Source of the DNA: Poriferisphaera corsica
GTDB lineage: Bacteria; Planctomycetota; Phycisphaerae; Phycisphaerales; Phycisphaeraceae
Length of the DNA: 64,000 nucleotides
Assembly: GCF_007747445.1 (NCBI RefSeq)
Contig: NZ_CP036425.1
Span: forward strand, 2,092,175-2,156,174
Direction of reading: 5' to 3'
Shown: positions 1 to 10,302 of the stretch, in pieces
How positions within the stretch are numbered: position 1 is the first letter of the stretch
Layout of the letters: every line of letters begins with the position of its first letter
The notes under the pieces: model-generated
The model's database searches: none
What the model was told of the DNA's origin: nothing
Seen by the model: the letters and a program-made list of their open reading frames with translations, nothing else
Position numbers and translations under genes: made by a program

Positions 1-1493
1 CGGCATGGTTGATGGAGCAGCCAGGATTAGGGATGGATGATTTGTCGTATGCGATCTTGAATCATGAGGCGATGCCGATCAGCGATTTGATTGATACGAA
101 AGCAAGTCGGGGAAAGAAAAAGACGAGTGATAAGCCGAGTACGATGGATCTGGTGCCACTAGAGCAAATTACGCGCTATGCTGCAGAGGACGCTGATTTG
201 ACTTTGCGGTTGTGTGAGCATTTTGAGAACGAGCTGAAAGAGCATGATTTGATAGGGCTGGCAGATGACCTAGAGATGCCGTTGATTGAAGTGCTTGCAG
301 AGATGGAATTTAATGGGATTCGTGTTGATCCAGAAGAACTTGATCGGCAGTGTGAGAAGTTACGTAAAAAAGTTGATGAGCTACGGATTACGATTTTAGA
401 TTTATGTGGGTGTGATTTTAATGTGGATTCGCCGAAACAGTTGGGGGATGTGTTGTTCAATCAACTTGGGTTCCCGGTAATCCGTAAAACTAAGACGGGA
501 GTATCCACGAGTGCGGAGGTGCTTGAGAAACTGGTTGGTCATGAAAAGTCGCCTGAGGGTAAAGAAGCGTTACCTGGCATGATTATTGAATATCGGCAGA
601 TGACGAAGTTAGTGAATACATACTTGATTGCACTCAAGGACGCGATTGATCCTGAAAGTAAGCGGATTCATGCTTCGTTTAACCAAACAGGTACATCGAC
701 GGGACGACTATCTTCAAGTAATCCTAACTTGCAGAATATTCCTATCCGTACAGAGATGGGGCGTGAGATACGCAAAGCATTTAAGGCTGAGGATGGTAGC
801 GTATTGGTGAGTGCGGATTACTCGCAGATTGAGCTGCGGGTTTTGGCTCATCTCAGTGGCGATGAAAATCTAGTAACCGCGTTTAAAGACGGAGCTGATA
901 TTCATGCAGCGGTCGCATCACAAGTCTATGGGGTTGACGTGCACGAGGTGAGTAGCGAGCAGCGTAGTCATGCAAAAACGATTAATTTTGGGATTATCTA
1001 TGGCATAACGCCGTATGGTTTGGCGAGGCGAATTGAATCTCTTGATAATGATGGCGCAAAGCAGTTGATTAATGATTATAAGCGTAAGTTTCCTGGCATT
1101 GATTCTTTTTTGCAGCAATGCGTTGAAGAGGCAGAAACGGATGGGTATGTAAAGACGATCATGGGACGTCAGCGTTCAATTGGACATCTTGATTCGAAAA
1201 ACCCACAAACCCGTGCATTGGGTGAGAGGCTTGCGATTAATTCAGTGGTTCAAGGGTCGGCCGCGGATTTGATTAAAATTGCGATGGTGAATTTGCAAAG
1301 ACGGATTGAGCGAGAATCGCTACCCATGAAGTTACTGCTACAGATTCATGACGAACTGGTGATTGAATGCGCAGCAGAAGATGAGAAGGCTATGGCGAGT
1401 ATTCTGAAAAAAGAGATGGAGACAGCGATCGAGTTGCACGTCCCGTTGCGTGTAGATGTAGGATCTGGACCAGATTGGTATGATGCTAAATAG
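1..1493 (+). CDS. polA: DNA polymerase I, C-terminal part (gene enters from the left edge)
   Basis: DNA polymerase I performs repair synthesis and Okazaki-fragment processing. The frame is open from the first bases (…AWLMEQ), so the 5' part, including any 5'-3' nuclease domain, lies outside the window. The visible part starts in the 3'-5' exonuclease domain and keeps the Exo III motif (YAAEDAD, visible residues 57-63). The full polymerase domain follows: motif A (DYSQIELR, residues 270-277), motif B (RSHAKTINFGIIYG) and motif C (QIHDELVIE). Phenylalanine in motif B is the E. coli-like state associated with discrimination against dideoxynucleotides. The stop lies 2 bp from the stop of the convergent asparaginase gene. 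Confidence 0.97.
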   Translation, partial: AWLMEQPGLGMDDLSYAILNHEAMPISDLIDTKASRGKKKTSDKPSTMDLVPLEQITRYAAEDADLTLRLCEHFENELKEHDLIGLADDLEMPLIEVLAEMEFNGIRVDPEELDRQCEKLRKKVDELRITILDLCGCDFNVDSPKQLGDVLFNQLGFPVIRKTKTGVSTSAEVLEKLVGHEKSPEGKEALPGMIIEYRQMTKLVNTYLIALKDAIDPESKRIHASFNQTGTSTGRLSSSNPNLQNIPIRTEMGREIRKAFKAEDGSVLVSADYSQIELRVLAHLSGDENLVTAFKDGADIHAAVASQVYGVDVHEVSSEQRSHAKTINFGIIYGITPYGLARRIESLDNDGAKQLINDYKRKFPGIDSFLQQCVEEAETDGYVKTIMGRQRSIGHLDSKNPQTRALGERLAINSVVQGSAADLIKIAMVNLQRRIERESLPMKLLLQIHDELVIECAAEDEKAMASILKKEMETAIELHVPLRVDVGSGPDWYDAK

Positions 1494-1495
1494 TG

Positions 1496-2626
1496 TTAGT
1501 AGTTATAGAAATACTCTTGTAATTGCTTTGGATTTTTGGTTTTAGTAATTGCGAATTTGAGGAGTATGCGTGCTTTTTGTGGGAGAAGATCATCAGCTGT
1601 AACAGTGCCGATCTCGTCATCATTAATTTCGTTGTTGCGTTTGATAAAACCACTTGGGATACGAGATGCCCTGACAACAGGGACGCCTTCCTGAATAACG
1701 TCCTTAACCGCATCAAGTGCGGATTCTGACATGTTACCATCTCCAACGCCAGCAATAACGAGGCCATCATAGCCTAAGTCTGCTGCAGACCTAATGATAT
1801 CGCCGGACATATTCTGATTGGCATAAATGATTGCAACGCGAGGCAATGAGTTTGTGTCTTTGGAAAGCGTGAAGCCACTGTTAACTGTGTGCTTTTTGCT
1901 GATGATGCGAAGTTCACGAAAATCGCCGTAGTTAATTTCACCGAGATAGTTGTCATTCGCGGATTGGAATGTATCGGTTTGGTGAACGTTACGTTTGGTC
2001 ACATCGCGTGCTGCAATGACCAAGTCATCCATTGCGACTAGTACGCCCTTACCTTTCGCTTGCGGGTTCGCTGCGAGTGCGACAGCATTGTATAGATTGA
2101 GTGGGCCATCGGCTGATAGCGATGTGGCTGGACGCATGGAACCAACGACGATGATTGGTTTGTCGGAGTCAACTGCAAGATTGAGGAAGTATGCTGTTTC
2201 TTCTAGTGTATCTGTGCCATGTGTGATGACGACGCCATCAATATCTGAATGCGAAAGAAGCTCGTTGACTTGATGGGTAAGCTTAATGAGATAATCATCC
2301 GTCATGTTTTGTGAAGAAATTTGAGAGAACTGAATGCCTGAAATATTGGCTACATTTTTAATTTGTGGTACGGCTTCTATGAGTGTGACAATGCCGAGCT
2401 GTCCGGGCTGGTAAGTAGCAGATGTATTGCTTTCGCCCACACCAGCAATCGTCCCACCTGTCGCAATAATCGTGATATTAGGTAAATCGGGTTTTGGGTC
2501 TGGCTGCTCGTATCGAGTCTGTGACTCAACAGAGTCTTGTGCGTAAACATAAACGACACTTAGGACGATAGCGAAGCTCAGAGCAGTCATGAAGGCTGCT
2601 TGTGCGTGCGATTTGATGTAATGCAT
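1496..2626 (-). CDS. ansB: Type II (periplasmic) L-asparaginase
   Basis: Hydrolyses L-asparagine to aspartate and ammonia outside the cytoplasm. The 376 residues start with a hydrophobic export signal (about residues 12-30, ending VYAQ). The mature part then closely follows E. coli AnsB: LPNITIIATGGTIAG with the first catalytic Thr, a Tyr in the flexible lid (TYQPG), Ser-Gln in ISSQNM, the Thr-Asp pair in THGTDTLEE, and the Lys in RDVTK. All expected active-site residues are present. GAGG lies about 7 bases before the ATG. It is the last gene of a leftward unit, 39 bp downstream of the glycosidase-like gene. Confidence 0.95.
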   Translation of the reverse strand: MHYIKSHAQAAFMTALSFAIVLSVVYVYAQDSVESQTRYEQPDPKPDLPNITIIATGGTIAGVGESNTSATYQPGQLGIVTLIEAVPQIKNVANISGIQFSQISSQNMTDDYLIKLTHQVNELLSHSDIDGVVITHGTDTLEETAYFLNLAVDSDKPIIVVGSMRPATSLSADGPLNLYNAVALAANPQAKGKGVLVAMDDLVIAARDVTKRNVHQTDTFQSANDNYLGEINYGDFRELRIISKKHTVNSGFTLSKDTNSLPRVAIIYANQNMSGDIIRSAADLGYDGLVIAGVGDGNMSESALDAVKDVIQEGVPVVRASRIPSGFIKRNNEINDDEIGTVTADDLLPQKARILLKFAITKTKNPKQLQEYFYNY

Positions 2627-2665
2627 GCGTTTTCCTCATCGAAGGCGTTCAACATTATCAGAGAC

Positions 2666-4339
2666 TCATGTTGATTGTATTTCATTGAGGATGGTCTGAG
2701 TCAATTCCCAGAAGTTCTTTTCCCTATAAGTGGTCGGGGAACCCGGTAGTGTAGGGATTCGTTGCGTGTGATGATTCCAATGATTTTGAGCAGCCAAAAT
2801 GTGTTGAGATATCTGGGATTTATCGGATGTAACTTTATTCTTGTATCGATGATGGTAGAGAGATAATGCTGCGGACAAATGATAGATGGTCTCGGCTAGT
2901 GATTCTATATACAAGAATGATGTTATGAGGGGGTCTAAAGTAGTGTGATTTTCTGTATTTAAATGTTGCTGAAGTTGTGTGCGGAGTTTGGCGATGGTTT
3001 GAGATGCATGACGCTTTTCTTCAATAAGATCTGCTTGTACTTCTTGAGGTAACTTTTGGATGATGCGTGAGAGTGCGTCTACGTCAATAACATCGTCCTG
3101 TAGCCAATGCTCATTTGGATACCATGCGTCAATATGCTGCTCAGCGAGTGGTTTGATATAGAAGAGGTCCCTGCATATCGCATGCGACTGTGTCGTGATA
3201 CGAGATAATAAGTCAGTTAGTTTTGGATCATGAATATCCAAGCGTTCTGTGATCCATTCATGGATCAATTGCCCCTGATCGAGTTTAGGATTGTCGGTGA
3301 GTTTCGGGGCGGAGAACACATTCAAATCAATCCAGCTTTCATTCTTCACGAATGGGCCACCCCAACCACCACCACGAACCCATGCAAGCGATCCCGAAAA
3401 TTCTATTTGCTTAGCAACCGTTGCAAGCCCCTTGGTATTTTTGGTTTCAGGCATTCCATGCTGCCATAGAGGCAATTGCCAATTGGCCACTGTTCCTTTA
3501 CCTTCGAATTCACGTTGACATTGGAATTCATAAATAATGGAGTAGTCATTGAATTCCAGTGATGCTTGGTTCCAGGATTGATATCGCCAAAAATCAGTTT
3601 GCGTGGATTTGAAAGAAATCATGAACTGGTCATTGGGTTTTGCAACAGAAGGGAGTTTTTCAGCCAAGCGGCTTGCAAGATCTGTTGAGTCGTGTAAGCC
3701 GTTTGGTCTTACATTCCACGCACGTACAATAAGTTGTTTGTTAAAAGTCGATACGACGGTGTTGTATGAGTGTTTTATTGCGTAAAGAATACGATCTAGC
3801 TTGTTAATTCCACTACATTTTGGGCAATAGGGGGCATAGATGTCGTTGCCACTAAGGAAAGGAAGCCGTGTAGCATCAGAATCGCCAAAGCGGAGCACAA
3901 TGCCACAAACTTCGGGCCAACGTGTTAAGTGTGCTGATAAAGCTTGGATGCTAAGCTCGTAAGCTTTCTTACTCGACGGGCATATTGTGTCGGTTCTGTT
4001 CTTGCAGCAAATGCTATTGCGATCCATATCAACAAGATCAGTCGGCAAAACAAGCATGTCGTAGAAAAGATAAACAGATAAGCCTGCGTCAACAGCTGAT
4101 TTGATCTCTTGATCAACACGCTGGAAATGTGAATTGACCCAGCGTTTATATTCGGGATCGATGATCACATCAGGGTTCGGAATTCCAGAGAGAGCCGTCG
4201 TGTGATAAACGACAACGCCATTATAGCCGAGGTCTTTGAGTTCGTGCGGATTATGGTACCGTGAATCAATTAATGGTTCACCGGGATTCTCAATGAGTGT
4301 TGCAAGCTTAAGCATGTGCGGCGTGCTTTCATGAATCAT
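2666..4339 (-). CDS. Glycosidase-like TIM-barrel protein, function uncertain
   Basis: 557 residues without a signal peptide. The middle third (about residues 130-330) resembles the catalytic barrel of alpha-glucuronidase-type enzymes: an R-x-W-N strand (VRAWNVRPNG), then a 'KSTQTDFWRYQSWN' stretch, then YEFQCQREFEGKG. The C-terminal 170 residues look helical. I could not identify catalytic acids with confidence. The ATG overlaps the stop of the RND pump gene by 4 bp (ATGA), so the two are translationally coupled. A sugar-acting protein in an efflux operon is unusual. The family assignment is weak recognition from memory; a GH67-like or other hexosaminidase-like fold are alternatives. Confidence 0.5.
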   Translation of the reverse strand: MIHESTPHMLKLATLIENPGEPLIDSRYHNPHELKDLGYNGVVVYHTTALSGIPNPDVIIDPEYKRWVNSHFQRVDQEIKSAVDAGLSVYLFYDMLVLPTDLVDMDRNSICCKNRTDTICPSSKKAYELSIQALSAHLTRWPEVCGIVLRFGDSDATRLPFLSGNDIYAPYCPKCSGINKLDRILYAIKHSYNTVVSTFNKQLIVRAWNVRPNGLHDSTDLASRLAEKLPSVAKPNDQFMISFKSTQTDFWRYQSWNQASLEFNDYSIIYEFQCQREFEGKGTVANWQLPLWQHGMPETKNTKGLATVAKQIEFSGSLAWVRGGGWGGPFVKNESWIDLNVFSAPKLTDNPKLDQGQLIHEWITERLDIHDPKLTDLLSRITTQSHAICRDLFYIKPLAEQHIDAWYPNEHWLQDDVIDVDALSRIIQKLPQEVQADLIEEKRHASQTIAKLRTQLQQHLNTENHTTLDPLITSFLYIESLAETIYHLSAALSLYHHRYKNKVTSDKSQISQHILAAQNHWNHHTQRIPTLPGSPTTYREKNFWELTQTILNEIQST

Positions 4340-7300
4340 GACGAATCAGAGTTTAGAGGGTTCGAGAGCGTCTTGTTGGTGAGTGGGTCGAGGAGGCTGG
4401 CATTGGTTTCGCTTATAAAAGTGTAATATGAGAGCGGGATTATGAACAGTTGGAGGAGTGTCGCGAAACCTAGACCAAACATGATGGAGATCGTGAGAGG
4501 TTGCCAGAATTCACCGCCGCCAGAGATATTAAGTGCGAGTGGGATAAGGCCGCCTATGGTCGTGACGGTGGTCAAGAAGATTGGGCGAATACGTAACTGC
4601 CCTGCTCTAATACATGCTTGTTCAGAGGATAAACCAGCTTTTTTAAGACGATTAATGAAATCCACAAGGACGATCGCATCGTTGACGACAATACCAGAAA
4701 GTGCGACAACGCCGATCATAGCAGATATTGAAAAATAGAACCCGCAGATCATGAGGCCAATTGATACGCCTACAAGTGAGAGTGGAACAGAAAAAAGTAT
4801 GATGAGTGGCTGAATAAAGGAATTAAATTTTACAGTCAGGATAATGAGCATCGCGCCAAAAGCAATGATGAGAGCGATTGTCAAATCTTCTAAAGCGTCA
4901 TCTCGAATCTTGTTCTCGCCGCCAAATCTAATGGTCAGCGCCGATGAAGATTGGATAATATTCGTGCTTCGATCATTCAGAAGCTGACGCTGTTCAGATA
5001 ATGAAAGATCTGTGCGTAAATATTCAATGAGCTTCTTTTTGATGTCGTCTGGTATGACATCGTCATCTAGGTGACTGCGTATATTAATGACACGTTGCTG
5101 ATCGTAGTGCCGGATAACATTGGCATTATACTGGTGGTCGATATCAGCAACTTGTGAAAGTGTGACAATACGACCGGTTTCGGTGCGGATCGGTAAATTG
5201 TTAAGGTCACGAAATTCATCCCGCATGTTTGGATTATTACGTATACGTATGTCAATTTCCTCATCGCCACCGAAATCAACATCACTTACGCGAACGCCTT
5301 CGAATGCAAAATTAACTGCTGATGCGATCTGAGCTGCATTAACATCATAGAGTGATGCAGTTGCTCGATTTGGTTCAACGACGAGCTCGGGACGCATGCG
5401 ATAATCATTGGAGACATCGTATGTTCCGGGCAAAGACCGGAGGAATACTTCTATTTCAGCGGCCTTTTCGGCAAGTGACTCCAGCGGCGTATCGCTATTT
5501 CCAAGTAAGCGAATTAGAACAGGTGAACCTGTTGGTGGGCCTTCTTCTGGAACGCTAACACGCGTTTTAACACCAGGTATAATTGGCAGTTCATCCGCAA
5601 TGGCTTTTCGAATTTCACTTGCAGAGCGATCACGATTTTCAGCTAACTCGAGTTCGACATAAACCATCCCAAATTCAGGGCCTGCACTATTATCGTTGTC
5701 TAGATTAATGTTTAATGCCCCGGGTTCGCCAATCGTTGTGACTGGTTTAACGCGATTCGAGGCTCCACTTGGAAGATACCATTCATCTGGATGGACAGCT
5801 TTCAAAATTGCTGATTCAATACTCGCAGCGACTTCTGTAGTTTTTTGTTCCATAGAGGAACCTAAAGGTAGCTCAAAATATACTTGGACTATTGGCACGT
5901 CTGCCTTTGGAAAGAATTCAAACTTTATCGCGCCAATACGAAACAAAATGACGGGTGTAATCGACATGAGTATGGACAGGATTAATACTGTGAATCGATG
6001 GTGAATGGCATACTGAATCATATTGCCATAAATTTGACGGATACGACTGTCTTGAACAAATGTATTGGCTGAGCGAATTTCAATTTGAGCAGGTGTTAGA
6101 TTTTCCGGATTCATTTCAGAAAATGATTTTTGTAATTTACGTTTTGGTACTTTCATAACATACATGCTCATGACCGGCAGCAGGAAATGGTCAACGAGCA
6201 TGGCCGCTAAGAGGGCAAACATAACAGTTGTTGGTAGTAAGGACATGAAATCGCCCATCACGCCTCTCACTACAAACATTGGGCCAAAAGCAGCAAAAGT
6301 TGTTAAATAGGCACCAATTAATGATGGCCCAACTTCGTTAATACCTCGTTTTGCGGCATCTACAGGCGATTCGCCTAATTCACGGTGACGGAAAATGTTC
6401 TCGCCAACAATAATACAACCGTCAACAACCATACCAATGACTAAAATCAAAGCAAAGAGAGTCATATTATTAATTGATATGTCCGGCATGATGGTGCGTT
6501 TTGCAAGCCACATAAAGGCGCCCGATGCTAAAATAGCAAAAGGTACAGCAATACCAATTAGAAAGGCGTTTCTGTAACCGAGCATGATCCACAGGATGAT
6601 AATGACGAGAATCGTGCCATACACCGCAGACATGCCAAGTTGAGAGATCATGTAGCGAATCTCGCGAGCTTGTGATCGAACAGTACCAACCGTAGTATTT
6701 TCGCTTTTACCATCAGCTACAAAACGATCAACGATCTCTTGAATACGATCCGCTGCTCCTAAAACATTTACATCAGTTTTCGCTCGGGCAAGCAATACGA
6801 CAGCATCATCACCGCCATAACGTGCGATGCTGTCAGGGTCTTTGTTGCCAAATTCAACATGCGCAACATCATGTAGAAGAATTGGCTTCCCATCTCTAGT
6901 TCCAAGAGGAATTGTTTCAATTGCTTCAAGTGATTCAATTTTAGTTTTAGCTCGAACACGTGCGTCATTGCCCGTTGCAATTGTTATGTCTCCGGTTGGA
7001 GAGTCGATATTTGACGATGAAACCGCTAATGCAATTTGGCCATAACTAAAACCATACAAGGTCATACGGTTTGGATCGACATTAATGATGATCTCATCTT
7101 CTAGACCACCGAATATGTCAACTGCTGAAATGCCAGAAACTTCCTCGATATGTCTCTGCAATTGATCTGCTATACGTCGACGTTGCTTTGCGGAATCGCC
7201 CCCAGCAATGAAAACTTGGATTATTGGCCAATCTTCAAAAGCGATATCAGAAACTAATGGCCCTGGATCTGTTTGAGCATCCTCTGGAAATTCGCCTTTG

Positions 7301-7653
7301 ATTCTATTGATCATGCTCTCGACGTCACGTTTAGCTTCTTTGACGTCTACACCATCATCGAAAACAAACTGAACGAGTGCTGCGCCATTTACTGCTTGAG
7401 ACATGACCGAGCCTTCATCTCGCAAGTCGCTAAGTGTCCCGACTTCTTCTTCGATTCGTCTTACTATTTGCGATTCATTCGTGGCCGGTGAACCGCCCGG
7501 ATTGGGTATAGCAACAAGAATGACGGGTAGCTTAACACGAGGCGTTCTCTCTTTAGGGAGAGATATTGCCGCAACCAATCCCACCAAGCACATAATTACG
7601 GCAGCCAAGATTACAAGACGAGGTTTTTCAATCGCGCAATCGCTGATTTTCAT
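4336..7653 (-). CDS. RND-family efflux permease (AcrB-like), divergent proton-relay residues
   Basis: Inner-membrane proton-driven exporter of 1105 residues, normal for the family. It has an N-terminal helix (about residues 13-30), a large periplasmic loop, a first block of helices, a second large loop and a C-terminal helix block ending near 'FIIPLSYYTFI'. The TM4 signature reads GMVVDGCIIVGENIFRHRE: AcrB has two Asp here, but this protein has Asp-Gly. The TM10 signature reads GIVVNDAIVLVDFINRL, with Asn where AcrB has its relay Lys. Such changes occur in side branches of the family, so it is probably active, but its substrate cannot be predicted. It is transcribed after the adaptor gene (27 bp gap). 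Confidence 0.93.
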   Translation of the reverse strand: MKISDCAIEKPRLVILAAVIMCLVGLVAAISLPKERTPRVKLPVILVAIPNPGGSPATNESQIVRRIEEEVGTLSDLRDEGSVMSQAVNGAALVQFVFDDGVDVKEAKRDVESMINRIKGEFPEDAQTDPGPLVSDIAFEDWPIIQVFIAGGDSAKQRRRIADQLQRHIEEVSGISAVDIFGGLEDEIIINVDPNRMTLYGFSYGQIALAVSSSNIDSPTGDITIATGNDARVRAKTKIESLEAIETIPLGTRDGKPILLHDVAHVEFGNKDPDSIARYGGDDAVVLLARAKTDVNVLGAADRIQEIVDRFVADGKSENTTVGTVRSQAREIRYMISQLGMSAVYGTILVIIILWIMLGYRNAFLIGIAVPFAILASGAFMWLAKRTIMPDISINNMTLFALILVIGMVVDGCIIVGENIFRHRELGESPVDAAKRGINEVGPSLIGAYLTTFAAFGPMFVVRGVMGDFMSLLPTTVMFALLAAMLVDHFLLPVMSMYVMKVPKRKLQKSFSEMNPENLTPAQIEIRSANTFVQDSRIRQIYGNMIQYAIHHRFTVLILSILMSITPVILFRIGAIKFEFFPKADVPIVQVYFELPLGSSMEQKTTEVAASIESAILKAVHPDEWYLPSGASNRVKPVTTIGEPGALNINLDNDNSAGPEFGMVYVELELAENRDRSASEIRKAIADELPIIPGVKTRVSVPEEGPPTGSPVLIRLLGNSDTPLESLAEKAAEIEVFLRSLPGTYDVSNDYRMRPELVVEPNRATASLYDVNAAQIASAVNFAFEGVRVSDVDFGGDEEIDIRIRNNPNMRDEFRDLNNLPIRTETGRIVTLSQVADIDHQYNANVIRHYDQQRVINIRSHLDDDVIPDDIKKKLIEYLRTDLSLSEQRQLLNDRSTNIIQSSSALTIRFGGENKIRDDALEDLTIALIIAFGAMLIILTVKFNSFIQPLIILFSVPLSLVGVSIGLMICGFYFSISAMIGVVALSGIVVNDAIVLVDFINRLKKAGLSSEQACIRAGQLRIRPIFLTTVTTIGGLIPLALNISGGGEFWQPLTISIMFGLGFATLLQLFIIPLSYYTFISETNASLLDPLTNKTLSNPLNSDSS

Positions 7654-7680
7654 CTTTTTCTTTCGATTGATATACAGCCA

Positions 7681-9000
7681 TTATGGTGTGTTACTCGCTT
7701 CGCGTTCATTAGCAGTAATCGTGACCTCGTTCATGCTGGGGTCTTCCGATTGAGTATCACTGATACGAACCACCTCGCCATCAATTAAAACTGAATTACC
7801 TTCAGTGAGAAGTGTAACATTGTCCATTGGAAGATCGATGATTAAATAGTTTGCGTTATCTATATAATCTGGCTCAATTTCTAGACGTTTTGCTCTGACT
7901 GTGCCTGCACCGGTATCCGCTTCTGCGACGAATGCAATAATTCTACTTCCCTTCTTGCGGACTGCATCTGCGGGGATCGCATACGCTTTAACTGTTCGGA
8001 TTTTTACATCTGCTCTGCCGATCATTCCCGGTCTGAGTAAGCCATCGCTATTGTCAATATCTACATCAATATTAAATAAACCTGAAATATTGTTTGCCAT
8101 TGGTGGGATCGTTGCGACCACACCTTTACGTTTGATCAAACCATCGTCATTGCCTTTCCGGCGTGTATCACTTCTCAACGCTTCAATGTAAACATCAACT
8201 TCTTGGCCTAACTTGAGTAAGCCAAGTTTGCGCTCAACTACACCGATATCAAGCTTAACTTTGCTGATATCAACTAAAGTGACAATATTGTCTTGCGGCG
8301 AAACCATTTGACCTAATTCTGCGGGGATGGTCGCAATCGTGCCATCAATTGGCGCTAAAAGAGTCGTGTCTTGAAGATTAACTTTGGCCACTTCATATGC
8401 AGCAGTTGCGGACTCTTTCATAGCAACGGCTTCAAGTTTTTTCGCCTTCGCATTTTCGACCGCAACTTGAGCTAATGTTTCCGCTAATTGAGATCGTTCC
8501 ATTTCACGTTGAGTTGCAGCATTACTTTTTTTAAGTTTGACGACACGTTTGCTTTCAATAATGGCATCGGCAAGTCGAGCTTCAGCGTCCGCGATTGCGG
8601 CATCACATGCGCTCAGTGCTGCCTTTGATTGTTCTATCGAAGCTTTGGCGGCGGCTAACTGAGCGATGTAACGATCCTGTTCAAGTTTCGCAAGCGTCTC
8701 GCCTTTGGAAATGGTATCGCCTCTGCTGAGTAAGTTTTGCTGAAATTGATCGCCAATCTGCGCGATTCGGCCGGAGATTTGAAATCCCATTTCAACTTGT
8801 GAATCTGGCTCAATCAGACCGAAGAATGATTCAGTCATGACATATGGGCTTTTCTTAATTTGGAGACTTTTGACTGGAACTGCATTTTTAATTTGAGGGG
8901 GTTGTAAATCATATGAATTACCAGATCGCAGGTATCCAATCAAAACGATGATTGCGATGAATGCACCAAATACTGAAAAAATCAAAAGTCTGGCTTTCAT
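7681..9000 (-). CDS. RND efflux adaptor (HlyD/MFP family membrane-fusion protein)
   Basis: Periplasmic adaptor joining the RND pump to an outer-membrane channel. The 439 residues begin with one membrane anchor (about residues 5-25). A split lipoyl/barrel-sandwich domain follows (QISGRIAQI… and TLLAPIDGTIATI) around a long alanine-rich coiled-coil hairpin (about residues 110-215), then beta-barrel and membrane-proximal domains. It is the first gene of the leftward unit, and the 185-bp divergent spacer from rlmN must hold its promoter. No TolC-like gene is nearby. Confidence 0.92.
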   Translation of the reverse strand: MKARLLIFSVFGAFIAIIVLIGYLRSGNSYDLQPPQIKNAVPVKSLQIKKSPYVMTESFFGLIEPDSQVEMGFQISGRIAQIGDQFQQNLLSRGDTISKGETLAKLEQDRYIAQLAAAKASIEQSKAALSACDAAIADAEARLADAIIESKRVVKLKKSNAATQREMERSQLAETLAQVAVENAKAKKLEAVAMKESATAAYEVAKVNLQDTTLLAPIDGTIATIPAELGQMVSPQDNIVTLVDISKVKLDIGVVERKLGLLKLGQEVDVYIEALRSDTRRKGNDDGLIKRKGVVATIPPMANNISGLFNIDVDIDNSDGLLRPGMIGRADVKIRTVKAYAIPADAVRKKGSRIIAFVAEADTGAGTVRAKRLEIEPDYIDNANYLIIDLPMDNVTLLTEGNSVLIDGEVVRISDTQSEDPSMNEVTITANEREASNTP

Positions 9001-9185
9001 GTTTGAAAACCCCGTTTATTTCTTGCAGACATACCCATGTAAGGATTGACTATATTTGCTGATAGGTTACCGATAATAGTGGCGAATATAACAATATTAT
9101 TATATCGACTTTTTTGAGATAGCTGACTTTGCATGTGTATCACCAATGCGTAGCTTTCCAAACTACGCTAGAATATCGGGCACTC

Positions 9186-10280
9186 ATGAGTCAGCAAATA
9201 CATTTTTTCGATCTAACGGATAAAGAATTAGCAGAGACTTTCCAGAGCTTTGGCCTGTCAAAGTTTCGTGCAAAGCAAATATTGGATTGGGTTTATGCGA
9301 AGGGTGTTATTGACCCAAATCAAATGACTAATTTATCTGTTAAGGATCGTGAACTTGTTAAGAATAAACTTGAATTCTTGCAAGGGGTGGCTGTTAAACA
9401 TCAAGTCGCGACTGATGGGACACAAAAATTACTGATCGATTGGGCGCTCTCGGGCAATTCCTTGAGTGTGCTGAATAATCAAGAAGGTGGCTCCGAATCG
9501 CAAACAGAATGCGTCATGATCCCAGCAGTGTCTGGAGTCGGATCACACAGAAAGACGGCATGTATTTCCAGCCAAGTGGGTTGTCCCGTTGGCTGTTCAT
9601 TTTGTGCCTCTGGTATTGGTGGACTTGACGCAAATCTGACTACTGGGCAAATTGTCCAGCAGGTTTGGCAATTGGCTCAGCTCGATCAGGTTGGCCGTAT
9701 AAGCAATGTTGTGTTCATGGGGATGGGTGAGCCTCTATCTAACTTTAATGCGGTTACAAAGGCGTTGCGGATTATTAATGCCCCGTGGGGCCTTGGGGTC
9801 AGCGCCCGAAAAATCACTGTAAGCACTGTTGGCTTGCCAGCCCAAATTAAGAGATTGGCTCAGTTTGATCTACCAATCACACTCGCGATCAGTTTGCATG
9901 CTCCCAATGATGAGATCCGAAAAGAGCTCATACCTTGGGCTGAGTATGTCACGATCGAGCAGCTCAAAGACGCTGCGAACACTTATTTCGAGCAATCAGG
10001 CCGTGAAGTTACGCTTGAGTATATTTTGATTGGTGGTGTGAACGATCAGCGTGAGCACGCCAAGGAATTATCTGTTTTAGCCCGCAGTATGCGATGTAAC
10101 ATTAACCTGATTCGCTATAACGAAGTGGATGGGATGCCATACCAGCGTCCATTAAATGATGATGTCTTACTGTTTCAAGCAATTCTACAGAAAGCTGGGC
10201 TTAACGTTCACATCAGGGCTAGCCGCGGTCGGGATATATCCGCAGCATGCGGGCAATTGCGGCACGAGCACAGCAAGTAA
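9186..10280 (+). CDS. rlmN: 23S rRNA (adenine-2503-C2)/tRNA methyltransferase, radical SAM
   Basis: Methylates A2503 of 23S rRNA and A37 of some tRNAs. The 364 residues contain the radical-SAM cluster CPVGCSFC (CX3CX2C), just after the methyl-carrier region ACISSQVG. GMGEPLSN (SAM binding) and the second catalytic cysteine in SAACGQL at the C-terminus are also present. I start at the ATG at 9186 (MSQQIHFFDL), which matches the usual N-terminus; an upstream in-frame ATG at 9129 would add 19 unlikely residues. No strong ribosome binding site is visible. Confidence 0.95.
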   Translation: MSQQIHFFDLTDKELAETFQSFGLSKFRAKQILDWVYAKGVIDPNQMTNLSVKDRELVKNKLEFLQGVAVKHQVATDGTQKLLIDWALSGNSLSVLNNQEGGSESQTECVMIPAVSGVGSHRKTACISSQVGCPVGCSFCASGIGGLDANLTTGQIVQQVWQLAQLDQVGRISNVVFMGMGEPLSNFNAVTKALRIINAPWGLGVSARKITVSTVGLPAQIKRLAQFDLPITLAISLHAPNDEIRKELIPWAEYVTIEQLKDAANTYFEQSGREVTLEYILIGGVNDQREHAKELSVLARSMRCNINLIRYNEVDGMPYQRPLNDDVLLFQAILQKAGLNVHIRASRGRDISAACGQLRHEHSK

Positions 10281-10302
10281 GCTATTGAGCGCATTAAAAA
10301 AG

